From assembly GCF_050947875.1 (NCBI RefSeq), contig NC_134569.1:16655631-16719630 (forward strand): a stretch of DNA of 64,000 nt. Reading direction: 5' to 3'. Each line of letters begins with the position of its first letter. Position 1 is the stretch's first letter. The DNA comes from Dermacentor variabilis (lineage: Eukaryota > Arthropoda > Arachnida > Ixodida > Ixodidae). The position numbers and the translations under genes are program-made. Below the pieces are notes generated by a model. That model was not told the DNA's origin. It did not search any database and worked only from the letters and a program-made list of their open reading frames with translations. This document shows, piece by piece, positions 1-10,250 of this stretch.

Positions 1-336
1 GTAAAGTGCGAGAATTAGAGACAGTTAATTGGATGCAAAGAATGGAAACAAAAAAGGACCGCAGAGATTTACAAAAATCTGTACGATAACACAAAGGGCA
101 GTGCCTTACTATATGAGGCTCGAGCCGGTTGCCTAAGGACAAAAACATACCGGAGCGAATATTCGCAACAAGGTGAGGCATGTGTATGCTGCAGCAAAAA
201 TCCGAAGGCCACTCAGCGCATCCCAATGGAATGCGAAGGGATTCACCCAGTGAGAACCGCAGGTATGACGCGCACCACCCAGAAGCGCTTGGGTTTAAAG
301 TGGACGGAAGCGTCAACCGGTGAGCAGTCGAGATGA
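1..336 (+). pseudogene. C-terminal fragment of an I-like non-LTR retrotransposon ORF
   Basis: From base 64 a frame is open to a TGA at 334-336. It reads as the tail of a LINE polyprotein: the block LYDNTKGSALLYEARAG is followed by a C-x2-C pair (CVCC) and a later MEC. I know this layout from tick LINEs, where a zinc knuckle of the C-x2-C...H...C type closes the protein. The histidine is missing (QRIPMEC in its place), so the knuckle is probably dead. Bases 3-64 carry what looks like the preceding protein segment in another frame, so there is at least one frameshift. The element is cut by the window edge, so its 5' part cannot be judged. The family assignment is from remembered resemblance, not a search. 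Confidence 0.6.
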
Positions 337-2298
337 GTAAGAAACATTTAGAGGTGGAAAAAAAAAATACAGGGAAGATTCATACGACTGGATTTCTTAC
401 AGTCATAGTTAACGGTAAAAGGTAGGATTTTGAAAGGAAAAAAATATTAAGGAGATGTATAAACAAATGCTACAAGGAAAAACACGTATAGCATACCTGA
501 TTAATTCAAGCAGTCAAGGTGACTATTTGTCACCGCCTGTTTCAAAGGGGATGCCATTAAACCATCATCATCATCAACAACAGGAGAAGGAGGAGGAGGA
601 GCAGCAGCAGCAGCAGCACGCGTTCCCGTGGTCCGTATTTTCTTGTTCACGAGTGTTTACAGCAGGTCGACTGCAACGAGGCTGAAAGCCGCCGCCCGCA
701 GCAAACGACGGCACTACAAGACACTGTTGTTCAAATGTCACTAAAAGAGCTGCGCTAAATCACTTCAGACGAAGTTATTCTTTCAAAGCTGTATCTTCAT
801 TATTTCACGGGAAATTCTCTATTTCTAAAAGGAAATTAAGGCCAAGCTATCTTTCAAAATTTCGCGCTGAGATTACAACAAGTTGACGGATCGCAAAGAA
901 CCTCCCTCGCATTCGGGCCGTTTTGGAGCGGGAAGAGTGATCGAAACTCGCTATCTCGAGTCTCAGGTTCGTTTCAAATGCAATGTGGTCGTTTTTACTC
1001 ATAATTAGCAATAGAGAATTAATTAGATCCGTGCATGACTCTGCCAGTTAAAATCCGTGATGTCACGGCAGTTGATTCTTGAGCCTTTTCTGGCTAGCAG
1101 GCATCCTCTCACGGAACGAATGGTTGTTTTACAATGCAGTAGCTCCACTTAATATAGGTACAGCTTCGCTTAACGTGTCGCTTTATGGCGCCGCTTTAGG
1201 GCACGGAGTGAAAGTGAAGGTAAAATATGAAAAGACGCCGGGATGCTTTGATTACGGAGTTTACGCGGAGGCGACGACGTTACGCGCGCTTTTTGCTGGG
1301 TACGCACGATGTCTTTCAGTTTGTCGTCTTCCGCTTTTCGTCCCTTATAAGTGTCGCGCTCGCATAACGACATATATCATTGGGACGAAAGGCGTCAGCT
1401 TAATGGTTTACACGAGCACACGCGTGCAAAAGGCGGGCAAAAGCGCCTTCTGTAAAGGTACACAGGCGCACTGACGCTGGCGCTTTGCACCTCGAGCACG
1501 TATACAGGAGGCGGCGCAGACATCAACGACGCGCGTGTCGGAGAACACATCGGCGTCCGATTCCACGCGGTGCTGAGGGCGCGGGACGACAGCGGTGACG
1601 ACACCGCAGAGGCAACATTGCAACGCAAACAGGCGCATTATTTCTGTCAAAAGTTTCAACGTGTCTGGTTCTGTGGGACGCGACACGAGGAAAAGCGCTT
1701 CGTACAAAGTGTCTTCCCACGACAAACCCGCTTCTCTCGCGGGTGTTTGTATAGCAAACTCGACCGGAATAAGGGAAGCCTCGGCCTTGGAGCCAACGTT
1801 TCAACGACCGGGAGGGGGGAGGGGGGGTTGCTTTCGTTGTGACCTAATTCGTCGAAACGTTGGCTCAGGCGCCCGTCGACCCCTGTGCACGATCACGCGG
1901 AAGACTTGTTTTCTGGATGCTGCGCGCACGTCCAACCAGAGCCTCGTGCTTCTCCGCCTCGCTCACGAGCCGCCGACGGAGCGATTTTCACAGCCCTTTC
2001 GGGGTCTCCGGGTACCGACCGCGGAGTTCGAGCCTCCTTGCGCGAAATGGTACGCAAGAGCCGAGCGCATCATCATCGATTCCGCATTCAGGTGTGGGAC
2101 TCGAACCTCGCGGGAGAAATCACTGTGTGCTCAATCCAAGAAAGGAAACGAAGGCGTGACGTTTCCGGAACCATCGCGTACATATACGGGCAGATATATA
2201 GTGGCGAAGCGGCTTGCCCTATTCCGAAGCAAAACAAGCGCCCAATTACGCGAGCCTCGTTAGCAGTTCTCTCTCGCGTGCACGACTGTGCGCGACCG
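337..2298. other. No recognisable gene; CpG-rich in its second half
   Basis: Short A-rich runs and a (CAT)n/(GAG)n/(CAG)n patch at 561-620 lie in the first part. From about 1200 the sequence is GC- and CpG-rich and both strands stay open in several overlapping short frames, which is what base composition alone gives. I see no family motif, tRNA or transposon terminus. Confidence 0.5.
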
Positions 2299-2320
2299 TA
2301 TATATATATAAATATATATA

Positions 2321-2361
<41 letters not shown>
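2299..2361. repeat. (TA)n microsatellite
   Basis: An almost uninterrupted TA dinucleotide run with small interruptions near 2310 and 2321. Open frames that cross it contain only alternating Y and I and are not genes. Confidence 0.95.
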
Positions 2362-2363
<2 letters not shown>

Positions 2364-3555
2364 GTTCCGCTTATTCTGTGCCCCGGCGCTAATTACGAAA
2401 GAAACGAGGCACGCATGGAAAGAGAAACGCACGACCGGAGAAAATGGGAGCCAGCGCGGCTGCAGCGTCCGCCACTCCATCGTTTGTTTGTTTCTCCCAG
2501 CTTTTATTTCGCCCCTCGACGGAGCCAAAAAAAGGCAACGGAAAGTGCCCCACTTCTGATTACCCTACTATCCTTGACATTACCGCGTAGTTTATACAGT
2601 GGCCGCACAGCCACGGCACTTCCGTAAATTAAGCGTCGTTTGTATATGGACCAGCCGACGTTCTAATACTCATTCGCGAAACCAAACCAATGTATACAGC
2701 AGGGAAAATTCAGAGCCACATAGCGCTCTGAACTACTGCCTCGGTGATGCTGAACACTATATTTGTTGGAGTGCCGGGGGGGGGGACTCGTTATACCGAG
2801 CGCAAATTTTTGGCTGAAGCACTCCGGTGCGCCTAGACGCTCCACACGCCAGCTGTGAACGACGCGGTGCTCTCCGCGAGGGCGTTTCCGGAGTGAGGTG
2901 CCCCGACACCTCGAGTGACTCGGCGTCTGTGAAGATTCGCCGTGAGCGCCTGCGCGAGGCTTGTGTTCCGTTCCGTCTCGCCGTGGGCGTCGTCTTTTCG
3001 ACCCGTCATGCGCTGCGCTTCTGAACGGGGCACGGACTTTCCCGAAAGGAGGCGATCGGGCGGAACAACTGCCGGTGTGCTACCCACAGTGGCCACGAAT
3101 CGAGTGGTTAAGAAAAACAAATCAGGTCGAAGGGAACTCGGAAGTCGAAATTTAGAAATGAAGATTCTAGGATGTGGGAAAAAAGTCGAAGTCAACACAA
3201 AACGCTGTCTTGCAAAGCTAGATGCGCCTGCAGCCAACAACGTCCTCCTGCTCTCGGCGAGTTCATCCTTTTGTCGGTGACATCGGTGCGGGCCGCCTCG
3301 ACAGCCGTAGTAGACACAACGCTTCGTTAGTTCTGAGTAGAAAACATACATAAAGAGTATTTCGAAATTTTAAATTCATTAGCACTGGCCTTTTCTCAGC
3401 GATTGCCGTTTTAAACACCGGGGTACCGCCGGCCACAACAGGTCGACGTGTTTTTACTGGCAGAGCATTACTTTCCTCTTTGTGCGACTGCCGCCGTCAC
3501 CAGAAAGTAGGCACACGAATCACGTTACCTTCGTCTAACTTCAAACAGGAAGTGG
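2362..3555. other. No recognisable gene
   Basis: Mixed CpG-rich sequence up to about 3060 and more AT-rich sequence after it. The longest frame (minus strand, 2833-3351) is serine- and arginine-rich with no motif I recognise. Nothing else is supported. Confidence 0.4.
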
Positions 3556-3630
3556 CTACGGTGAGGATTCGATCCTCTGGCCCGCCGCCAGTGCTACGAC
3601 TCCGTAGCCGAGCGCGCTCACCACCGTTGC
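3556..3630 (-). repeat. tRNA-derived SINE head (tRNA-Arg-like remnant)
   Basis: Read on the minus strand the segment has an A-box-like TGGTGAGCGCG (3613-3623) and a B-box GGATCGAATCC (3565-3575) at tRNA spacing, with an anticodon-like arm CTCGGCTACGGAGTCG between them, resembling an Arg(ACG) arm. The acceptor stem does not pair convincingly, so this is a pol III-type SINE head rather than a functional tRNA. The body of the SINE on the minus side (below 3556) is not recognisable. Confidence 0.5.
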
Positions 3631-5811
3631 AGCCGGCGACGGTGATGAACAGCTTCCAGGCTGTGCACGTGGTTGGGCTCTGCCGGGCGGGCGATACTGT
3701 ACACTATGCAAGCGCATTAGTGATCGGGCAGCACCCCTCGTCGCATGCATCAACGTGCGTTCTCTACTGAAACACGTGGACGACGTGGCCCACGACGCAA
3801 ACGTCAACAGAGACGACATACTTCGCCTCACGGAGATTTGGATGATGCCGGATGACGAGAGACAGATCACGGAATACACTCGATCGCGTACGACGCTCAG
3901 CGACGCACGCGGACTCCGAGCCGTCCAGCTCGGGGGCTGCGTGCTTCGGCGCAGACTCGAGAGAAAACGGGACTCGCGGATGTGCGCGTACACACACATG
4001 GCGCCAAATTCGGTCTCGAACGGACGCGCACAGGAATTTGCTTTCGGCTCTCTCTGCAGCGCTGCGGCGCGTCCATATGCTCGCAGTATACTTCGGTCAG
4101 GACGCACGTTCGGCGCAGCAGCACTGCAGAGAGACAAGTACAGCTCTCGCATTTACACACCGTAAAGGTTGCTTAGGTGCCCCCATAGTTTTTTGTTTTA
4201 TTTATTTACCGCGAAGAACTGCCACCGACGCGGTATACGACAAGAACGTGCGAGCTAGGCCTCCGTTAGTAATCTGCGCCAATTTGACAAAATTAACCCG
4301 TGTAATGGCACATACAGCCTCAGGTGGTCACTCAGCAGGAACTAATTGCAGGAGGTTGGAGAAGCGGCAATGTGCCTAAGTGGTCGCTTTCCCTCTAGAC
4401 TCCTAAATATATGTAGTGCTTGTCCTATTTGCTGCGATAGTGTGGTTCGGCCTGTGGTGTCTGGAAGACTGTATGTATGCTACCAGCGTCCTCAAAGACC
4501 ACGGCCAGAACGCATCGCGTGATCGAACAATATACACGCGCATGCGACTAGAAGCAGCAGCGGCGACAAGCATGCGAATTCAACTACAGTGCATAAGTGT
4601 AATACCGAGAGGGACCTAGAAGGCCGACACCCTTCTCCGAAAAATTGTTTCCTCGCTTTCAATCGAGGTTCGCTTGCACGGACCGCTCGCGCTATGGACA
4701 GACTGATCGGAGGCCAGTGCGTCGCTGTTGGAGGGGCACCAGGCGGCTTCGCTGGAAACACAGCCGTCCCTGCAGAGTGCGCGAGGCAAATTCTTCTGGA
4801 AAACGATGCGCTGCGCACAAGCGTATTCGCGGCATATTTGCGGAACGAATTTTAAGCGCGTGATAAACGGAGCGGGTGCTCATATATGCACTTTCACTTG
4901 CACACGCGTGCTGGAGTACGCGCGTAACCAACAGCTGCAGCTCCTTCCTGCGCACTCTTGAAAACTCATTTCGACTCGGCTAAGCGCGCACGCACGCACG
5001 GACAGGCAGCGGCGACCTCACGCGACAGCGGGCGGTCTTTTCCTAGCAGTATACACGCTCCAGGGACGGCGTCGTTTAAACGAATAACCTTGAGAGGGAA
5101 CTGTGAAGATGAGTGCGCGTGATTCGCCTCTCCAGAAGCTCTCGAGCCGTACACATCCTATAAATGGAAATTTGCATACACACCGCCACGCGCGTCGGGA
5201 CATTCGGAGTGATTCGCCGATTGTTCCGCAGCGCTCGAAGCGCAGACACACGAGCTCGCTGTATGCGCTGTAAGCTCGCTGCAGTGGGAACAATGCAAAG
5301 AATACGTGAAAAAGAAAGAGTCGGAAACTGCCAGAGGTGTCGCTCTCCCGGTGCGAGCCATTCCACGGCACCGGACGAGTGTGAGAAACAGCATGTGGGA
5401 CGCTCCCACACCGCTTCTCGCTATGGCATGCGCTGGCGATAACGGAGCCTCCGGGACGCTAAGGAATCGAGATGCAATAGATATGCAGCGCGACGTGTGC
5501 AGAGCGATCGTCCAAGTTGCATGCGCTCGACTCTTCTGTGACGAACTCCACTTGAGACGCAACGTGTAAAGCTAAAATTCAGCTGCTTTGCATCGCGGTA
5601 CCCATATTGTTATTATTTATACTAGTAGCAGAAGTACCGACGTTAACTTTCGAAATCTTTCTTTTTTTCCATATCGCACTGCTTTTCCAAACACTATATA
5701 CTATAAAGGCAAACGTTAAATAAGTTTAGATTTGCTCATTTCATTAAGAGGTCTAGTTTCGTTTATCTAGAAAAAAAAAATGAAAATCAAAATTCTTTTT
5801 CTGTTTGTTTA
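3631..5811. other. No recognisable gene
   Basis: CpG-rich up to about 5570, then AT-rich with A- and T-runs. Many short frames overlap on both strands without any family motif. A homology search against tick transcripts would be needed to find exons here. Confidence 0.4.
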
Positions 5812-6379
5812 TACGAGGGACGTTCCGAGAGTAAGCTTCGTCACTTATTTTTGCACAAAAACCTCGTTGCAAAAAAAAAAAAAAGATCCCCATAGCATCA
5901 TAAACTATAGCACTTGCACTATTCTCCCACGTAGTCGCCACCGACATTGAGACATTTGTCGTAGCATGCAGTCAGTTTGAAGAAACCGCTCTGGTAAAAC
6001 TCGGTGCCCTGCGATGCAAGGAGCTGTCGCGCAGCCTGCTCCACCTCAGCATTGTTTTAGAGGAGACGTCCGGAGAGTGCGGCTTTCAGTGCAGGGAACA
6101 AGTGACCATTCATACCGGATAACATCACACACTTCTATTGGCGACCGCGTTGTCATCACACGTCTGTCTGCCATCGTGATTTGTACTCGAATAACCTCGG
6201 GCACGCCGGTCTGCCGCTACTCTTCGGAGCTCTGCGCATGCGTCATCCCTCCTCCGCTTAAACTCCTTCCGGTGTTGAATCAGCAACAGGCGTGGATTCT
6301 GATGGCGATTGTTTGTTTCACCTGGTGTACCATCTTCTCTTTAGAAAAAGAAAAAAAAACTTTCGGAACGTCCCCCGTA
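5812..6379 (-). mobile_element. Internally deleted mariner transposon
   Basis: The left end starts TACGAGGGACGTTCCGAGAG (from 5812) and the right end reads TTTCGGAACGTCCCCCGTA (6361-6379), its near-exact reverse complement. Both ends carry TA, the target duplicated by Tc1/mariner elements. At 568 bp it is far below the roughly 1.3 kb of a complete mariner. Near the right end, minus strand, a short frame starting with an ATG near 6180 may be the transposase N-terminus, and the C-terminus is found at 5919-6053; the catalytic centre between them is gone. A poly-A run sits at about 5870-5884 and another at 6349-6359. Confidence 0.85.
5919..6053 (-). pseudogene. Mariner transposase, C-terminal fragment
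   Basis: Forty-four codons in one frame ending in TAG (rc of 5919-5921). The protein has the QAARQLLASQG, then GTEFYQSGFFKL, then YDKCLNVGGDYVGE pattern typical of the last residues of mariner transposases, in which a K-C-x-x-x-x-G-D-Y-V signature closes the protein. In an intact enzyme the DDE/D catalytic domain (DD34D in mariner) lies upstream; none of it is left here, so this copy cannot transpose itself, although its two termini might still be substrates for a transposase supplied elsewhere. Confidence 0.85.
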
Positions 6380-7154
6380 GTTTCGCGAGGTGGATCCTCA
6401 GCGGTGCACATTAACATCGGTGTCAAGTCGCGAATTTCAAAGTATTTTCTCCTATTCTGGTCGTTTTTAACTGTAAATGTTTCCAAGCGTGCCAGGTTGA
6501 GTCCCTCGTCCCTTTAGAATGTGCAGACCTTCTGCAGAAGACCAGACAAACCCCCCATTGTAGACACTATCGAAATGCACGACGTGTATGCGGCGAGCTG
6601 CGGGAAAGTTCAATGCTGCGTCGCCACCCATCCAACATTTTCGCATCCATTCTAGCTTATACGTCAAGATAGAGACACTAATAGAGATTAAGTTGCTAGT
6701 CATCGTTGGCGTCCCTTTAAAGAGAAGAAAACAAAAGCTATCAGAAACGCACGAAGATACCAGCGCTACATAGCTTCAAACGTTAACGGAGTAAGTGTTG
6801 TCATGAATTGCAGCCTTACGCGATGGATTCGGCCGATCAAAACACTTTATCAACTGCTGTTTTGCAGAACGGCGACAGCTGCTCTCCTTGCGAAGCTGCG
6901 AAATTTCCAGCATGCTGCTTTGCAATTTTATTTCTTGATTTCTGACAACTGTTATTAAGCTTTTGAATGAGGCCTGAATGGAAATTCTGAAGCCTGAATG
7001 TGTTGAATTCGCAGGCGTCAGTTCTATGCGGGCTGCAAAGGTACTATGAGTGATGAAAACTTATGGACATAAAAAAAAAGTGGAATAGGAAAAATCTCAA
7101 CCATTGTAAAGGTTGCCATAAGATGCGACATTGGTCACCCTCCAAGTGAGAGGA
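6380..7154. other. No recognisable gene
   Basis: AT-rich unique-looking sequence. I see no open frame with a family motif and no transposon terminus. Confidence 0.4.
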
Positions 7155-7510
7155 CGTACAGCATTTGTGGGCTGCCGTTTTCAAAATTCCGAAGAATAAC
7201 TTTGTAAGGAATGAAATACAAGCTATGAGCGACATTGGTGATAGAAGAGTGGTTGGGTATGCGTGGTTCGGAATTTGGTTTGAAATATCTTTTGTCGAAG
7301 CGACGCCCGACGCCGAACGCCGACGCTGTGTTTTCTGCGACACGGGGCTCTTAACGCTAAAACGCGCCAAGAGTCTCAACAACGGCGGCGGCAACGCGCT
7401 CGCTGGACCGTGAGGAGTTCATAACTCGAAGGGCCGCGCAGCGGCGTTCAATTGGACATCAATGCGTTCGCATTCACAACTCATAAGTGCTTAGGTGTCC
7501 TCGAATTTTT
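7155..7510 (+). repeat. SINE-like repeat, copy 1 (shares body and tail with 16120-16320)
   Basis: The segment TTTGTGGGCTGCCGTTTTCA, then AAATTCCGAAGAATAACTTT (about 7165-7205), recurs with few changes at 16122-16162. Both copies continue into TTTTCTGCGACACGGGG (here 7331-7347), which is also the tail of the tRNA-derived SINE at 8504-8706. This copy then runs on through a GCGTTCGCATT stretch to a T-rich end near 7510-7540. The 5' tRNA head is not visible. I infer a tick SINE family that shares its 3' end with the Ruka-like element. Confidence 0.6.
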
Positions 7511-7540
7511 CTTTTTTTAACGCATCTTTTTTTTTTTTCA

Positions 7541-8503
7541 GAGGAGTCACTAAAGTCGGATATAGGTAAACCAGAAAAGAGTCACTGAACCCTATATGTA
7601 AATGTACAGTCGAACACAAGGGTTTAGGAGACACAGGATTTGCGAAAACACTGGACCTCCGCGAAGCCCCAGGCACAGAGCCCGAATTCAAACTTTCAAG
7701 ATGTAGAAGTCTTTGCAACCGACACAGTGCATGGTCCATTAAATTAGAAGCGCCTCGCCTAAACATAGCAGAAATACACATTGGCGGTCAAAGCGACGTC
7801 CCGTAAATTTTCGTGGGAGAATGTGTGTGTCCTCAGACCAGGGCCGCATTTCCCGTCAGCATTACACCACGCGCGTAAGTGATCTTGGTGCAGTGGTCGA
7901 TAAAAGCAGCCCAGCCTGCAAGACTACAACACAATGTTTGCTTTCTTCTTGTTCTCTCGTTCGTTATCGGCGTTGTTGAACCTCACTGATCCGACTTACC
8001 GTCGAAGAGCACGTTCGGTGAACTCGGGAAAACGGCCGAGAGAAACGAAACCAGACCGAGGCGGACTGGGCTCTCCCGGAAACGACGAGTGCACCCGAAA
8101 CGCCCGCGAACAATGCGGAGTAGTTTCAACGCTCCACAGTGAACGGCGAACAGCGCCGTCGACCCGCGGCAGCCAAGGAATATAAAGATGCGCGATGAGA
8201 AATGAAGTTGCTCTGTGCAATGAAGTAATCGCACACAAAATAAATTGGAGGACACTTAAGCTTCGCCTTCAAGAGTGGAACACGACAGCGTTCCCGTCGA
8301 CCCGCCAAGGGGTGCAAGACAATGGGCTACGGCGCAGCGACTACGCGCCCCGCATTGGACGCGGTGAGCGTCGAGCAACGCAGCGTTCGGCGCGACAACG
8401 AAATGTGCGCCTGAGCAAGCGACGCACGCCGGAGCCTTAGAAACAGCTCGTTTCTAAGGCGACACCGCGTTCACTAGAGGCGCTTTTGTACCGCTTTGAA
8501 GCA
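7541..8503. other. No recognisable gene
   Basis: Unique-looking sequence, CpG-rich from about 7985 to 8450. Several short frames overlap on both strands; none has a recognisable domain. Confidence 0.4.
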
Positions 8504-8706
8504 TCGAACTCGTGGCTCAGTGGTAACGTCTCCGTCTCACACTCCGGAGACCCTGGTTCGATTCCCACCCAGCCCATCTTGGAAGTTGCTTTTTATTTAT
8601 GAAGTGCCTGCCGTGATTTATCGCTCACGGCCAACGCCGCGGACACCGACGCCGACGACACCGGCTTTTCTGCGACACGAGCTCCTTAACGCTATCGCGT
8701 TAATAA
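8504..8706 (+). mobile_element. tRNA-derived SINE, Ruka-like
   Basis: An intact pol III internal promoter is visible: A box TGGCTCAGTGG at 8513-8523 and B box GGTTCGATTCC at 8555-8565, 42 bases apart as in a tRNA. The head folds roughly like a tRNA anticodon arm (GTCTCC...GGAGAC). It is followed by a body rich in CCGACGCC triplets and a tail TTTTCTGCGACACGAG...CGCGTTAA. The layout and tail match my memory of Ruka SINEs from hard ticks. This copy looks little decayed. SINEs depend on a LINE for reverse transcription; no partner LINE with the same 3' end was recognised in this window. Confidence 0.75.
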
Positions 8707-8825
8707 CATACCTTTCGTTCTACGCGCCTTATTCCAAAACTTGATAGAACGTGTACACAACAAGAACCACCATGACGTACACACGGTGTTTTATGCCCTC
8801 GTTTATGTTGCGCTGTTGCATCTGT

Positions 8826-8833
8826 TATATAAG
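8826..8833 (+). promoter_or_regulatory. Candidate TATA box with E-box
   Basis: TATATAAG at 8826-8833 is followed directly by the E-box CACGTG (8834-8839) and, about 30 bases after the TATA, by a pyrimidine-A context (TCACTA) suited to a start site. An ATG in good context lies at 8884. In AT-containing sequence such a match can be chance. Confidence 0.3.
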
Positions 8834-8883
8834 CACGTGCCAAGTCGCCTCACTAATATTACATAGCGCTTAGAGATGCAGAC

Positions 8884-9087
8884 ATGGAAAGCACGAACAA
8901 TCCTGACCTCCCCGGTTCTGTTGTCCCGAGGGCTCGCGCTTCGAGACGACTGAAACGCTCGTGGATGCTTACGAACGCGTCGGAACGCTTCCCTCGATAT
9001 TTTTTATCGACTACTGAACGCACCTTTCGCGATCGGCCACGAGCACCAAGGAGGCTGGAGAACCTTTCAACAGCTTCAATTTCTTAA
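8884..9087 (+). CDS. Hypothetical short ORF downstream of a TATA box
   Basis: Sixty-seven codons starting at an ATG with G at -3 and G at +4, ending at a TAA near 9085. The product is basic and arginine-rich with no signal peptide, membrane segment or motif I recognise. The reason to list it is position: it is the first ATG after the candidate TATA box at 8826. It could be a small gene, a first exon, or a chance frame in this fairly CpG-rich stretch. No splice donor of high quality was found at its end. RNA evidence is lacking. Confidence 0.2.
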   Translation: MESTNNPDLPGSVVPRARASRRLKRSWMLTNASERFPRYFLSTTERTFRDRPRAPRRLENLSTASIS

Positions 9088-9186
9088 GCCGCAGGAGGGA
9101 ACCTGGTTTACCGGTATTTTTGAAGACAACCCACCACAGATCCGTCGTGAGCAAACGCTGCAGTCTTACGCAGTTTTCAAGCAAAA

Positions 9187-9396
9187 ATGACTAGTGGGAA
9201 CTCTGGTGCTACCGTGGGAATTATGGTTAGTACATGGACGTGTCTTATCTTCGTACTTGTGGCTTCAGACGTTCTTGCGGCTTTGTTTACTACGCCTTAT
9301 CTGCCTTCACTTGCCTCTAGAGCAACGTGCGCCCTAGAACAAAGTGCGGACGTATGTGCAAATATTTCTCTAGTCGTCCTTTCCGCATCATGTTAG
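9187..9396 (+). CDS. Hypothetical short ORF with a hydrophobic N-terminal segment
   Basis: Sixty-nine codons from an ATG with A at -3. Residues about 10-35 are strongly hydrophobic (from GIMVSTWTCLIFVLVASDVLA) and could be a signal peptide or a membrane segment; three cysteines follow. No family is recognised. Tick genomes encode many short secreted proteins, but nothing here beyond hydrophobicity supports that, and the frame may be chance. Confidence 0.15.
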   Translation: MTSGNSGATVGIMVSTWTCLIFVLVASDVLAALFTTPYLPSLASRATCALEQSADVCANISLVVLSASC

Positions 9397-9584
9397 AACA
9401 AAGAGCCTTGTGACACAGCGCATGCAGAGCGTGCCGGCCTGTGCCGTCGTTTTTTCCCGCACGAGGCAGCGATGGCCAGAACAGCGCGACCGGCCGGTGC
9501 GGCCGTTTTCTGCAGCGGAGCCCCTCGCATCGCGCAGGCCATTTCGGTCTCAAATTCCTTGCCTCGATATAGCGCGAAATGAAA

Positions 9585-9737
9585 CTTGAACAGGCTTGCG
9601 GTAGCGCGATTAAAGACAGGACAAAAGATGACACACAAACACAGTGCTAAACTGTTGTGTGTGTGTCCCTGTGCGTCTTCCTTCGCCCTGTCTTTTATTC
9701 GCTCTATACCGCGCTACCAACAAGCCCACACTGACAC
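9585..9737. mobile_element. Foldback/hairpin element flanked by direct repeats
   Basis: The left arm (about 9592-9644, with GGTAGCGCG and then AAAGACAGGAC and ACACACAAACACAG) is the reverse complement, with gaps, of the right arm (9652-9729, ending in CGCGCTACCAACAAGCC). The centre is 9645-9651. Outside the arms the sequences CCTCGATATAGCGCGAAATG (from 9562) and CCTCGGTATAGCGAAATG (from 9739) are imperfect direct repeats, as expected of a target-site duplication. No coding capacity. The class is unknown; a non-autonomous DNA element is the simplest reading. Confidence 0.6.
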
Positions 9738-9770
9738 CCTCGGTATAGCGAAATGAAAACACGAATGAAT

Positions 9771-9772
9771 AT

Positions 9773-9807
<35 letters not shown>

Positions 9808-9829
9808 TTCATTCATTTATTTATTATTA
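9771..9829. repeat. (TTTA)n, 3' tail of the minus-strand LINE
   Basis: About fourteen TTTA units with a few TTCA variants at the right end. It is the (TAAA)n tail of the LINE lying to its right, read on the other strand. Confidence 0.9.
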
Positions 9830-10124
9830 CCATCAGGGCCAGAGGCATTAGAGAGGATAGTGGGTTACAGCAAATGAGAAAAGAAACAAATATAAGCAGC
9901 TAGAACGTTTAAGTACAAAGGCTTCCGACTATACAGCTTTAGCGATAGGGTTAACAACATCATGATAAATTGGTGGCAAACTAAGATAGCAAAGCGGTAA
10001 ATACAAAAGCACTTCGGTTACAACCATACAGTAAACAACAACAACAAAAGAACGCTTTAATTACACAATATTAGATAAAGCTTCAATAAAGCTTCGGTTG
10101 GGGCTAGTTGGTACACGGCATTTT

Positions 10125-10250
10125 GAAGGTGAAAAATTCAGCGCGAAACCCAAGTCAACCCACAGAGACGACTCAAGCAGTGGCGTTGTGCCTGTCTCGT
10201 CTCTTCTTTGCGGGCTGTCCTGGGTTTCGCGCTGAATTTTTCACCTTCAA
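10125..10250. mobile_element. Hairpin element inserted in the LINE
   Basis: The left arm TGAAGGTGAAAAATTCAGCG, continuing CGAAACCCA (10124-10152), is the exact reverse complement of the right arm TGGGTTTCGCGCTGAATTTT TCACCTTCA (10221-10249) over nearly 29 bases; the inner part pairs more weakly. The core CAGCGCGAAA, preceded by a GAGTTGGTAC-like stretch, also occurs at 36440-36490, so this is a dispersed family. It sits at the end of the coding part of the LINE, interrupting its transition to the 3' UTR. Confidence 0.65.

Noticed and set aside
1595..2559. Overlapping plus-strand frames of 222 and 224 codons
   Set aside because: They overlap in different frames, one crosses the (TA)n tract, and CpG-rich composition depletes stops on both strands. 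No motif is present.
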